Of a stretch of DNA of 64,000 nucleotides, positions 44,289 through 52,755 are shown in pieces. The stretch is from Haladaptatus caseinilyticus (GTDB lineage Archaea > Halobacteriota > Halobacteria > Halobacteriales > Haladaptataceae). The DNA is taken from assembly GCF_026248685.1 (NCBI RefSeq), contig NZ_CP111041.1, positions 1-64,000 of the forward strand, in the 5' to 3' direction. The notes under the pieces were generated by a model. The model was not told where the DNA came from. It saw only the letters and a list, made by a program, of their open reading frames with translations, and made no database searches. The first letter of the stretch is position 1; every line of letters begins with the position of its first letter. A program made the translations under genes and the position numbers.

Positions 44289-45617
44289 TTATCGGGTACC
44301 CACCGTTTCGACCGTTTCTATGAGGACATCGACGGCGATTTGAATCGACGTTTCGTCGATATCAAAATACGGCGTGTGATGTCCATCCGGATGGTCGCTT
44401 CCGATTCCAATGTATGTCGCCTTTCCACCCTGCTCCTGAACACGTTTGATGAGATACGATGCATCTTCGCTTGCACCGAACTGTTCGCGTGTCGAGACAG
44501 CTGTCACTCCATCGACCATCGCTGCAGAATCGGATACGGAAGCCACCATTTCTTCGTCGGATTCGAAGGTCGTTGTCTTTCCGTATGTCTCGATATCATA
44601 GCTCACTCCGTGCATTTCTGCTGAGTGAGTTACGATTCGATTCGATTTTTCCATCATGTATTCGTTGATCTCGGTCGTCTCACCACGAACTTCGATCATC
44701 ATCTCGGCGTGGTCGGAAATGACGTTCTGTCCGTTTGGGGATGAAACCTTTCCGACGTTTACCCGAGACGCTCCGGCGCTGTGTCGAGGAATGGCATAGA
44801 GGTTTTGAATAGCGGTTGTCGCCGCTTGCAATGCGTTTGCTCCTGTTTGCGGTGCATTCCCGGCGTGTGCGGATTGACCGGTAAATCGAACGAGGAATTT
44901 GCAGTTGCAAAGCGGGCGGTCGTATCCGGCAATCACTTTCCCGGTTTCATTGCCGAGACCGAGATGTAACGCGGCGAAATAGTCGACACCGTCCACGTGG
45001 CCGCTCCTGCTCATCGGAATCGCACCACGACCGCCTTCCTCCGCAGGTTGGAAGAAAAGCTTGAGGGTTCCATCGAAATCAGACGCATCTAACTGACGCG
45101 CGAGGCCGATACCAATGGCTGTGTGGCCGTCGTGCCCGCACGCGTGCATCTCCTCTGGATGGCGACTGACGAATCCATCCCGGAACGGTTTATGGGACTC
45201 ATCGCGTGCTTCCACTCGTTCGAGCGCATCCATGTCGATACGGATGCCTACCACCGGTCCGGTGCCGTCTCCGTAGGTTCGCTCTGCGACAAGTCCAGTA
45301 ACGTCGCCCATTCGCTTCAACAGCCCTTCGGGGACCCCTTCTTTGTACGCACGGTGGCGTGCGGCTGTGATCGCACGGTCATCCGGAACGCCGAGTCGTT
45401 CGTCCACTGCAACCGCTGCATCACCGAGGTGTATGGTGAAACCCTGGCGATCGAGTTCCGTCGCGGCGAGTGCGGTCGTTCGGAACTCTTTCCATCCCGC
45501 TTCCGGATGTGCGTGTAGATCTCGCCGAATCTCGACGAGCGATGCCGACCCGTTCCATATCGATTCGTTACGTTCTACCTTCGTATCCTCGTGAACGTTT
45601 TCGTCGTAATCGGTCAT
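44289..45617 (-). CDS. M20D amidohydrolase (AbgA/carboxypeptidase type)
   Basis: A 442-residue zinc amidohydrolase. HPEAGWKE near residue 38, the metal-site motif HACGHDGHTA, FFQPAEEGGRGA and the dimerisation segment GQSAHAGNAPQTGANAL are all present, and the final metal His is in HHTPYFDID. Members hydrolyse N-acyl amino acids, aminobenzoyl-glutamate or indole-acetyl conjugates. Its ATG overlaps the stop of the sodium symporter gene by 1 nt (TGATG on the coding strand), so substrate uptake and hydrolysis are co-expressed. Confidence 0.9.
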   Translation of the reverse strand: MTDYDENVHEDTKVERNESIWNGSASLVEIRRDLHAHPEAGWKEFRTTALAATELDRQGFTIHLGDAAVAVDERLGVPDDRAITAARHRAYKEGVPEGLLKRMGDVTGLVAERTYGDGTGPVVGIRIDMDALERVEARDESHKPFRDGFVSRHPEEMHACGHDGHTAIGIGLARQLDASDFDGTLKLFFQPAEEGGRGAIPMSRSGHVDGVDYFAALHLGLGNETGKVIAGYDRPLCNCKFLVRFTGQSAHAGNAPQTGANALQAATTAIQNLYAIPRHSAGASRVNVGKVSSPNGQNVISDHAEMMIEVRGETTEINEYMMEKSNRIVTHSAEMHGVSYDIETYGKTTTFESDEEMVASVSDSAAMVDGVTAVSTREQFGASEDASYLIKRVQEQGGKATYIGIGSDHPDGHHTPYFDIDETSIQIAVDVLIETVETVGTR

Positions 45618-47197
45618 CAGTCTGAATCCGAGACTACACCGTCATTCGACGGCCGTTCGTTCATTGCCTGTTGGGTCTTCTTCTTCAAGTCGTCGAGGTT
45701 GTGCTTCTCCGCAGCTGCCAACACTCTGTCGTACTCGGGCTCCTGCATGAGCGAAATCCCGAAGAACAGGGCGATTGACAGTGGGAGTCCCACGAAGATT
45801 GGATGTAACCCCATGAACTCGGCAGTGTCCGAAAACCATCCTGCCCACCACCATGCGACGGTGAGGCCAGCACCGAGGGCGATGCTCCAGAAGGCGGCGT
45901 CGGACGTCCCACGTGGCCAGTAAAACGCGGCGAGCCAGGGGACGAGAACACCGCCGGTCAGTGCGACCGCACCGAAGACGATGAGGTCGATGATTCCAGG
46001 GACGACGAGTGCAAGCGCGAGCGAGAAGACCATCAATCCGAGGACGGCAACCCGCGACGCTTGTTGCTGCTTTTCGCTGTCAGCCTCCGGGTTCATATAT
46101 CGAATATAGATATCCTCGACGAAGTTCGATGCACCCGAGAGCAGGAAGCTATCACCACTGCTCATGACTGCAGCCGCGAGTGCCGCAAGGAGAACGCCAG
46201 CGAGCCACGTCGGCAGGATATCGACAGCCATCGTCGGCATCAAGAGTTGTGAGTCCGCAATCGAGGGGTACATCACGATACCCATTGCACCGACGATCAG
46301 TGGAACTGGTATGTAAGCGAATCCGATGATACCGTTGAGTGTCGTACCAATGAACCCGTCTCGAGGGCTGCGAGCTGACATCACTCGTTGGAGATATCCC
46401 TGTCGGACGAGCATACTCGGAACGAGCGTTACAACGTATCCTGCGATGAGCGTCCATTTCATCGCGAAGAGGTCGAATGCCTGTGGTGCACGTTGGGTCA
46501 CTTCGGAAGTCATAGCCGAGACACCACCAAACTCGAAGATACCGAGTATCGCCAGCACCCACAGCCCGACGAAGAGAATGATTCCCTGAACGAAGTCGGT
46601 CCACATGACGGCGGCCATTCCACCGAGGATGGTGTACGCAGTGATGACGATCGCGCCAAGGATGGCTGCCTGCTCGATAGTGATGATATCACCGAGGAGG
46701 AAGCTGATGATAGTTCCTGCCGCCAACCACTGTGCTCCAAGCGTACTTACGAACCGGAGGATATAGAACGGTAACGCGATGAACCGCGTCTTTCCGTCGT
46801 AGCGATCCTCCAGCATCGCAGGAATCGTAATATTCGACGTCTTTGGGAGTTTATGTCCGAGGAGGGCCGCCACGACGAAGAAACTCGCAAGTGAAATGCC
46901 AAAACTCCAGAACGCCGTGATACTCTGCCCGTCATATGTCGATGCCGACAATCCGATAGTTCCGCCCGCACCGATCGCAGTTGCGAAGAACGACAACGCA
47001 ACCAGATACCATGGTGCGCCCTTCCCCGCGAGGAAGAAATCTTCGAGGTCTTGCATCCCTTTCTTGTGGAAGTATATGCCGATGCCTAACATCACGATGA
47101 TGTATGCAACGACAATACCTGCTATGTATGACCGTAGCATTCCTACAGACACGGTTTCACCATCACTATTTATACTTTTCTTTCCACCCAACAGCAT
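45617..47197 (-). CDS. Sodium:solute symporter (SSS family)
   Basis: A 526-residue carrier with about 13 membrane helices and SSS/SLC5 features (FFLAGKGAPWYLVALSFFATAIG, MSSGDSFLLSGASNFVEDIY containing the Na2-site serines). A soluble tail of about 45 residues follows the last helix. The ATG at 47197 is preferred to a GTG at 47206. It probably imports the N-substituted amino acid cleaved by the neighbouring M20 enzymes. Confidence 0.92.
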   Translation of the reverse strand: MLLGGKKSINSDGETVSVGMLRSYIAGIVVAYIIVMLGIGIYFHKKGMQDLEDFFLAGKGAPWYLVALSFFATAIGAGGTIGLSASTYDGQSITAFWSFGISLASFFVVAALLGHKLPKTSNITIPAMLEDRYDGKTRFIALPFYILRFVSTLGAQWLAAGTIISFLLGDIITIEQAAILGAIVITAYTILGGMAAVMWTDFVQGIILFVGLWVLAILGIFEFGGVSAMTSEVTQRAPQAFDLFAMKWTLIAGYVVTLVPSMLVRQGYLQRVMSARSPRDGFIGTTLNGIIGFAYIPVPLIVGAMGIVMYPSIADSQLLMPTMAVDILPTWLAGVLLAALAAAVMSSGDSFLLSGASNFVEDIYIRYMNPEADSEKQQQASRVAVLGLMVFSLALALVVPGIIDLIVFGAVALTGGVLVPWLAAFYWPRGTSDAAFWSIALGAGLTVAWWWAGWFSDTAEFMGLHPIFVGLPLSIALFFGISLMQEPEYDRVLAAAEKHNLDDLKKKTQQAMNERPSNDGVVSDSD

Positions 47198-47325
47198 GAA
47201 AATCACCCAACAATAGTAAACGATCTATTGTCTGCTTTAAAATTCCAATTATTCAATATATACTAAACCGACCTATCCGAGCGACATGGGAAAGACACAA
47301 ATACACACCCTTTGTCGCTCGGACT

Positions 47326-48576
47326 ATGCAGATCGATGCAGAACGCCTCCAGCGTGACCTGGAGACGAACGCACAGTTCGGATCGGTTGATGTCGATGAC
47401 GGACATGCACGAACAGTGTTGACGGGTACTGAAGCAGACAAACGTGCTCGGGAATATTTCGTACGCCGACTTCGTGAGGCGGAGATGGACGTTCGTATCG
47501 ACGGAGTGGGAAATATCGTCGGTCGATGGGTCCCAGAAACCGCGAATCCCGATTCGAAAGCCGTCGCCACCGGTAGCCACCTCGACTCCGTTCCTGAAGG
47601 TGGTATCTTCGATGGCCCCTTAGGTGTGTATGCCGGTCTCGAGGCGGTTCGGACGATGCAGGATGCAAACCTTGCCGTCCGTCGTCCGATGGAAGTGGTT
47701 TGTTTCACCGAAGAAGAAGGGCAACGCTTTGGTGTCGGTGCATTGGGATCAGCCGTCGCGGCAGAGTCGCTCTCTATCGAAGATGCACACACACTGACTG
47801 ACGACCAGGGAACGACGCTCGAAACCGCACTCGATTCCATCGGATTTCTCGGTGAGGGTCGAATTCATCCGGAAGAGTGGGACTCATGGCTGGAACTTCA
47901 CATTGAGCAGGATACGCGACTCGAAGCCGAGAACACCTCTGTCGGGGTCGTAACGGCGATTACGGGTATCGCGCGCTGTACCGTTAGTGTTACCGGAGAG
48001 GCAAACCACGCAGGCACGACGCTGATGACCGACCGAACCGATGCACTTGCAGCAGCGAGTACCGTCGTCAACGAGATAGAGACCGCGGCAATTCAACTCA
48101 ACGAGCAAGACGCACCAACGGCCGTCGCGACGGTTGGATCGTTCGAGGTATCGCCAGGTGCACCGAACGTCGTCCCCGGACGAGTCGATTTTACTGTGGA
48201 CGTCAGGGACATCTCTCATAAGACGATGCTAGATCTGATAGATCGCGTCCAGGCTAGTCTAGAAACCGTGGAAGCGGAACGTGGCGTCGAAACGTCGTTT
48301 TCATTGCCTCGACATCGGAAACCGAGAGAGATGAGTCAACGGTGCCGTCGAGCGGTTCACGAGACCGCAACTGAAGCCGATATTTCTGCAACCGACCTCC
48401 ATTCCGGCGCGGCTCACGACACGATGCGGTTAGAGCCGTTCACTGACGTTGGGTTACTGTTCGCACCTTCCACGGACGGAATCTCGCATAATCCACTCGA
48501 ATGGACGGATTGGGAAGATTGTGCCAACTGTACCGAAGTACTCGCAAACTCCCTCTTCTACCTCTCGGACGAATAG
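47326..48576 (+). CDS. Zn-dependent M20 amidase (N-carbamoyl-L-amino acid / allantoate amidohydrolase type)
   Basis: A 416-residue hydantoinase/carbamoylase-family enzyme. Metal ligands H85 and D96 (ATGSHLDSVPEGGIFDGPLGV) and E130/E131 (CFTEEEGQRF) are visible, as are ELHIEQ and the terminal SHNPLEWTDWED. It would release ammonia and CO2 from N-carbamoyl amino acids or process ureido compounds. It is divergent from the symporter/M20D operon and followed by iclR 3, giving a uptake-and-hydrolysis module for N-substituted amino acids. Confidence 0.9.
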   Translation: MQIDAERLQRDLETNAQFGSVDVDDGHARTVLTGTEADKRAREYFVRRLREAEMDVRIDGVGNIVGRWVPETANPDSKAVATGSHLDSVPEGGIFDGPLGVYAGLEAVRTMQDANLAVRRPMEVVCFTEEEGQRFGVGALGSAVAAESLSIEDAHTLTDDQGTTLETALDSIGFLGEGRIHPEEWDSWLELHIEQDTRLEAENTSVGVVTAITGIARCTVSVTGEANHAGTTLMTDRTDALAAASTVVNEIETAAIQLNEQDAPTAVATVGSFEVSPGAPNVVPGRVDFTVDVRDISHKTMLDLIDRVQASLETVEAERGVETSFSLPRHRKPREMSQRCRRAVHETATEADISATDLHSGAAHDTMRLEPFTDVGLLFAPSTDGISHNPLEWTDWEDCANCTEVLANSLFYLSDE

Positions 48577-48887
48577 TACCCCCTCAGTATCCGGTGTCTC
48601 TCGTTATACTATCTCCCCAGTACCTGCGTCAGTAACCGGTTTTGTATTATCCACCTCGAAAACGGCTAACACGCTTACTTACACCGAAACTTCGTAGATA
48701 TCGCTCACGAACTCGCGATCGATGTGATTCCGGTATTCTATGTATGGGAAACAACTCGAATTATATCATCTTATCGCTGTAGAGTCTCGTTATCGGCCAA
48801 TTCGATCACACAATGGTAATAATGTGGATCTATTTTGCCACATGAGGGCCCAACAGTACCTATTTTGAATTTAGTGAATTCCATGGT
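48577..48887. other. Intergenic region upstream of iclR 3
   Basis: 310 bases with no supported gene. The only structure I see is the ATGTGG inverted repeat at 48822-48843, listed separately, and AT-rich promoter sequence close to the iclR start. Confidence 0.4.
48822..48843. promoter_or_regulatory. ATGTGG-N10-CCACAT inverted repeat upstream of iclR 3
   Basis: Perfect 6-bp arms at 48822-48827 and 48838-48843, 45-66 nt before the ATG at 48888. A dimer-sized candidate operator for autoregulation. Confidence 0.45.
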
Positions 48888-49742
48888 ATGGAAACAACTA
48901 TGCATTCAGCGAATCTGGATGCGTGTATGACGCACCAACCCGACGACAACCGATCGACACAAAGCCTCAAGACGGTAACGACGACACTCGATGTAATCGA
49001 TGCACTCGAAACTCTCGGCGGTGCGGGTGTCACGGAATTGGCAGACCATCTCGATATTTCCAAGAGTGCGGTCTATAAGCATCTCTATACGCTGAAGGAA
49101 CGAAAATACGTCGTGAAAGACGGTAACGAATATCGACTCAGTCTTCAATTTCTCCTGTTGGGGGAACATGTTCGAAACCAAAGTCCTCTCTTTCGAATCG
49201 GTAAGCCGGAAATCGAGAAGTTGGCGGACGAGACAGGAGAGTACGCACATCTGACGACGGAACAACACGGTCTCGGGATCAATCTCTGTAAGATCCGTGG
49301 TGAACATGCTGTCGGAACCGACTACCAAATCGCGAAAAAGCAACGTGCAAACTACCTTCACTCGATGGCAACAGGGAAGGCTATTCTTGCGTCGCTTCCA
49401 AAAGAGCGAGTGGAATGGGTCGTCGACCGATATGGACTTCCTGAGATGACCGATTCGACGCTCACTGATCGAGAAACATTGTTCGAGTCACTCGACAAGA
49501 TTCGAGAGCGGGGGTACGCAGTTAATAACGGAGAGGAGGTCGAGGGCCTTCGTGCCGTCGGAGCACCAATCCACGATCGGAATGGGTCTGTTCTTGGTGC
49601 GCTGAGCGTATCGGCACCGGAAACACGACTAAGTGGCGACCAATTTCACAAACACATTCCCGAACTGGTGACGCGGACAGCGAACGTTATCGAAGTGAAC
49701 CTAAATATGGTCGAACGTTCCTCCGGTACTGGTCCGTTCTAA
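48888..49742 (+). CDS. IclR-family transcriptional regulator 3
   Basis: An IclR regulator of 284 residues from this ATG, or 271 from the ATG at 48927. The winged HTH is at about residues 40-95 (VTELADHLDISKSAVYKHLYTLKE), followed by the effector domain (LHSMATGKAILA, LRAVGAPI, GALSVSAPETRLSG). It lies at the end of the amidohydrolase module and before the CoA pathway genes, so it could regulate either. Confidence 0.9.
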   Translation: METTMHSANLDACMTHQPDDNRSTQSLKTVTTTLDVIDALETLGGAGVTELADHLDISKSAVYKHLYTLKERKYVVKDGNEYRLSLQFLLLGEHVRNQSPLFRIGKPEIEKLADETGEYAHLTTEQHGLGINLCKIRGEHAVGTDYQIAKKQRANYLHSMATGKAILASLPKERVEWVVDRYGLPEMTDSTLTDRETLFESLDKIRERGYAVNNGEEVEGLRAVGAPIHDRNGSVLGALSVSAPETRLSGDQFHKHIPELVTRTANVIEVNLNMVERSSGTGPF

Positions 49743-49747
49743 CTGGA

Positions 49748-49769
49748 ATTACAATACTACAGTTGTAAT
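49748..49769. promoter_or_regulatory. ATTACA-N10-TGTAAT palindrome, site C
   Basis: Exact arms, extending to AATTACAA / TTGTAATT (49747-49754 and 49763-49770). It begins 6 nt after the iclR 3 stop, so a terminator-like hairpin is an alternative to an operator. Confidence 0.5.
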
Positions 49770-49770
49770 T

Positions 49771-50067
49771 AGTCCCCATGCGTTTCTCGGTTATTCGCTT
49801 CAGGAAAATTTGACGGTTGCTTGTGCCGTGCGGTTCTGTCGCCTCCATGCTGATCTGAATACCGGCTTTTGAGTAGCAAGATGGGGAAGTAACATTCCCC
49901 GCTTTACTCCGGTCCCCGAAACGAGCACCCTGATAAGCGAAGGTGGTGCATGTACTCGCGACTGCAGTTTTATCGACATCGGCGGCATGGACCAATCGGT
50001 TACTCGTCGAATTTCGTTCGAACATACGAAACATTAAATGCGATTGAGTTGGATGGTAGTAATAGGC
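49771..50067. other. Intergenic region upstream of iclR 4
   Basis: About 300 bases between the palindrome at 49748 and iclR 4. I see no gene, RNA or further repeat in it. Confidence 0.4.
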
Positions 50068-50838
50068 ATGCAAACCGGAGACACACCGACCGATCCAGTT
50101 TCTACGGTGAATACGGCGTTCGAAATACTCGAAGTTCTGCACGAGCGGGAGGGAGCATCGTTGACGACGCTCGCCGACGAACTCGACTTGGCAAAGAGTA
50201 CCGTTCACCGTCACCTTCAGACGCTTCACCATCGGAAATACGTCGTCTGTGAAAAGAACCGGTATCACCTGAGTCTTCGATTTCTCGAGTTCGGAGAACA
50301 TGGTCAAACCCGTAAGAAAGGGTATTCCATGGCCGAAGAGAAAGTAAGGGAGTTGGCAGAGAAGACGGGTGAACGCGCCCAGTTTCTGGTCGAAGAACAC
50401 GGCGAGACGGTGTACGTCCATCGCGAGACGGGAAGCAACGCCGTACTGACGGATCCTGGAATCGGAAAGCGTATTCCGCTACACATGACTTCGGCCGGTA
50501 AAGCGATCCTTGCACATCTGCCGAAAGAGCGGGTAGAGCGAATCTTCGATCGATACGGATTGGTGTCCGCGACGGAGTACACGGAAACCGATCCGGAGGT
50601 ACTGTTCGAGGAGTTCGAACGTATTCGGGAACGAGGATACAGCATCAATAGACAGGAGAACGTGAAAGGACTTCACGCCCTCGGAACGGTCATCAGGGAC
50701 GGAAACGGTACCATTCTGGGTGCGATCAGCGTTTCCGGTCCGGGGAACCGTTTGAAAGGACCATTTTTCGAAGAGGAACTCCCGAACCTGTTACTCGGAA
50801 CCGCGAACGAACTCGAACTCAACATCGCTCACGCGTAA
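50068..50838 (+). CDS. IclR-family transcriptional regulator 4
   Basis: A 256-residue IclR protein starting at the ATG of MQTGDTPTD. Winged HTH at about 15-70 (LTTLADELDLAKSTVHRHLQTLHH) and effector domain with HMTSAGKAILA, LHALGTVI and GAISVSGPGNRLKG. It resembles regulator 3 more than regulators 1 and 2. It is upstream of, and co-oriented with, the MmgE/PrpD to TRAP cluster, its likely target. Confidence 0.9.
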   Translation: MQTGDTPTDPVSTVNTAFEILEVLHEREGASLTTLADELDLAKSTVHRHLQTLHHRKYVVCEKNRYHLSLRFLEFGEHGQTRKKGYSMAEEKVRELAEKTGERAQFLVEEHGETVYVHRETGSNAVLTDPGIGKRIPLHMTSAGKAILAHLPKERVERIFDRYGLVSATEYTETDPEVLFEEFERIRERGYSINRQENVKGLHALGTVIRDGNGTILGAISVSGPGNRLKGPFFEEELPNLLLGTANELELNIAHA

Positions 50839-51182
50839 TCCCCGTCTTTCCTCCTTTGACATTACAGAACTATCGCTGTAACGTGAATCGTGGAACGATG
50901 GACTCGAGAGGACACGGAGCGAAACGCGACGGATTCGAATAGTTCGAATACTGCTCTTCGAACCAGTTTCGAAATGCTCTTCATCGGCCGTTCAAGACGA
51001 CGTGAATCCGATGTTCGAGTATTCCGAACATCACCGCGATTTTATCGTCGAACGTGACCGGAGTATCGTGGAAGAACGTATCGAATGGGTCGGGTACGGA
51101 ACGGCAGGTCATCAGTTGGGACGACTGACGATCGACTTTCGACTGCCAAACGTTTATAGGATGATGACGGACAGTAGTTACC
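50839..51182. other. Intergenic region upstream of the MmgE/PrpD gene
   Basis: About 340 bases. It contains the near-palindrome at 50861-50882 and a TATA-like CGTTTATAGG about 22-31 nt before the ATG at 51183; short open frames here are not protein-like. Confidence 0.4.
50861..50882. promoter_or_regulatory. ATTACA-N10-TGTAAC near-palindrome, site D
   Basis: 11 of 12 arm positions match; the inner part TTACAG-N8-CTGTAA is a perfect inverted repeat. It starts 23 nt after the iclR 4 stop and about 300 nt before the MmgE/PrpD gene. Confidence 0.5.
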
Positions 51183-52523
51183 ATGCAATCGGTGTTAGCG
51201 GAGACGTGTCTCGGTGAATTCATCGCAGGATTGTCGTACGACGATATTCCGCAGGAGAGTATCGCAACGATTACGCGAGCGTTCATCGACACGATCGGTG
51301 TGACGCTGGCAGGGTCGGCCGAAGGTGCCGGGAAGGTGACGACTGAGGCTGCCGGAATCGATCCGGCGAACGCCGACGCGGCGACATTGCTCGGCATCGA
51401 ATCGGACGCTTCCCCTGATTCCGTGGCCTTGCGTGTCGGAACGGCTAGTCATGCACTCGACTACGATGATCTCTCATGGTCGATGAGCGGGCATCCGAGC
51501 GTAACGCTCGTTCCCGCCCTGCTTGCGCTCGCTGATGAAACCGACGCGAGCGGACGTGACCTCGTTACGGCGTACGCAGCCGGCTTCGAAGCAGAGTGTG
51601 CCATTGCTCAACCAATTTCCCCCGACCATTATGAGGCTGGCTGGCACGCGACGGCTACGTTCGGCACGTTCGGCGCGGCCGCCGCGACGGCCAATTTGCT
51701 CGACCTGGACGAACCGGAAGTCGAACACGCGCTCAATATCGCCGCCTCGATGCCGTCGGGGCTCAAACGGAACTTCGGATCCATGACCAAGCCACTTCAT
51801 GCCGGCCACTGTTCACGGTCGGGAATCACTGCGAGTCGTCTCGCTTCAAACGGACTCACCGCCGACGAAGCGGCGATAAGCGGTGAACGGGGGTTCTGGG
51901 ATCTGTATAGCTCGGCGGACTGGAATCGGTTCTCGGTCGGCGATCGCTGGGCGCTACGGTCGGAAGGGATTCACATCAAGGCATACCCTTGCTGTTATTT
52001 TACGCACACCTCCATTGCGGCGGCACAGACGCTTCTTGACGGCGGAATCGACCCTGCCACCGTCGAACACGTAACCGTTTCAGCATCGGCGGGTGCTGGC
52101 GACGCGCTCCATCACGCGGACCCTGACACCGGTCTCGAAGCGAAGTTCTCGATGGAGTACGCGGTCGCGAGCGCCATCGTTCGGGATAGCATCGACCTAA
52201 CAACGTTCCGGGACGACGCTCTCGATGACTCGCGCGTGCAGCAAATGCGTGAACGGGTCGAATTCGTCGTTGACGAGGATCTAGCGTACGATTCCCACGA
52301 GGCAACTGTGCGTATCGCTACCGCCAACGATACGTATGAACGAACCCGGGAGAATCCACCGGGAGTCCACGACGATCCCTTGACCGATGACGAACTTCGA
52401 GCCAAGTTCGAGGAGTGTGCCGGAACGATCATCTCGGACGCGGAAACCGAACGATTGTACGACGTCCTCTCGTCGCTCCCCACACGAACGGATGTCGCGT
52501 CGACGATCGCCAGGGACAGCTGA
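51183..52523 (+). CDS. MmgE/PrpD-family protein
   Basis: A 446-residue member of the MmgE/PrpD family, which includes 2-methylcitrate dehydratase, cis-aconitate decarboxylase and iminodisuccinate epimerase. Family segments include FIDTIGVTLAGS, SHALDYDDLSWSMSGHPSVTLVPALLALAD (split near residue 105), GWHATATFGTFGAAAA, KPLHAGHCSRSGITAS and KAYPCCYFTHTSIAAA. It is the first gene of a co-oriented series ending in a TRAP transporter. The reaction is probably hydration, dehydration or isomerisation of a di- or tricarboxylate. Confidence 0.88.
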   Translation: MQSVLAETCLGEFIAGLSYDDIPQESIATITRAFIDTIGVTLAGSAEGAGKVTTEAAGIDPANADAATLLGIESDASPDSVALRVGTASHALDYDDLSWSMSGHPSVTLVPALLALADETDASGRDLVTAYAAGFEAECAIAQPISPDHYEAGWHATATFGTFGAAAATANLLDLDEPEVEHALNIAASMPSGLKRNFGSMTKPLHAGHCSRSGITASRLASNGLTADEAAISGERGFWDLYSSADWNRFSVGDRWALRSEGIHIKAYPCCYFTHTSIAAAQTLLDGGIDPATVEHVTVSASAGAGDALHHADPDTGLEAKFSMEYAVASAIVRDSIDLTTFRDDALDDSRVQQMRERVEFVVDEDLAYDSHEATVRIATANDTYERTRENPPGVHDDPLTDDELRAKFEECAGTIISDAETERLYDVLSSLPTRTDVASTIARDS

Positions 52524-52755
52524 ATCGTGCTGAAAACGCGCATCCGATAGGCAGATCACACAGCAACCCCGCGTCGGTTTTATAGTTCCTCGAACGTTCT
52601 CCGTGTCTACAACCGATACTTACTCGCACTGCATGAAATGTCGCACTGATCAGCCATGGTGCCGAGCGTTGCTCTGCACGCAATGATCCAACGGATTATC
52701 CGGTAATCATTGCGTGGCTCCAATACGTTTAATGCACTCATCCAATACACCATAA

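Noticed and set aside
50981-51397. 138-codon minus-strand open frame
   Set aside because: Antisense to the start of the MmgE/PrpD gene and without motifs.
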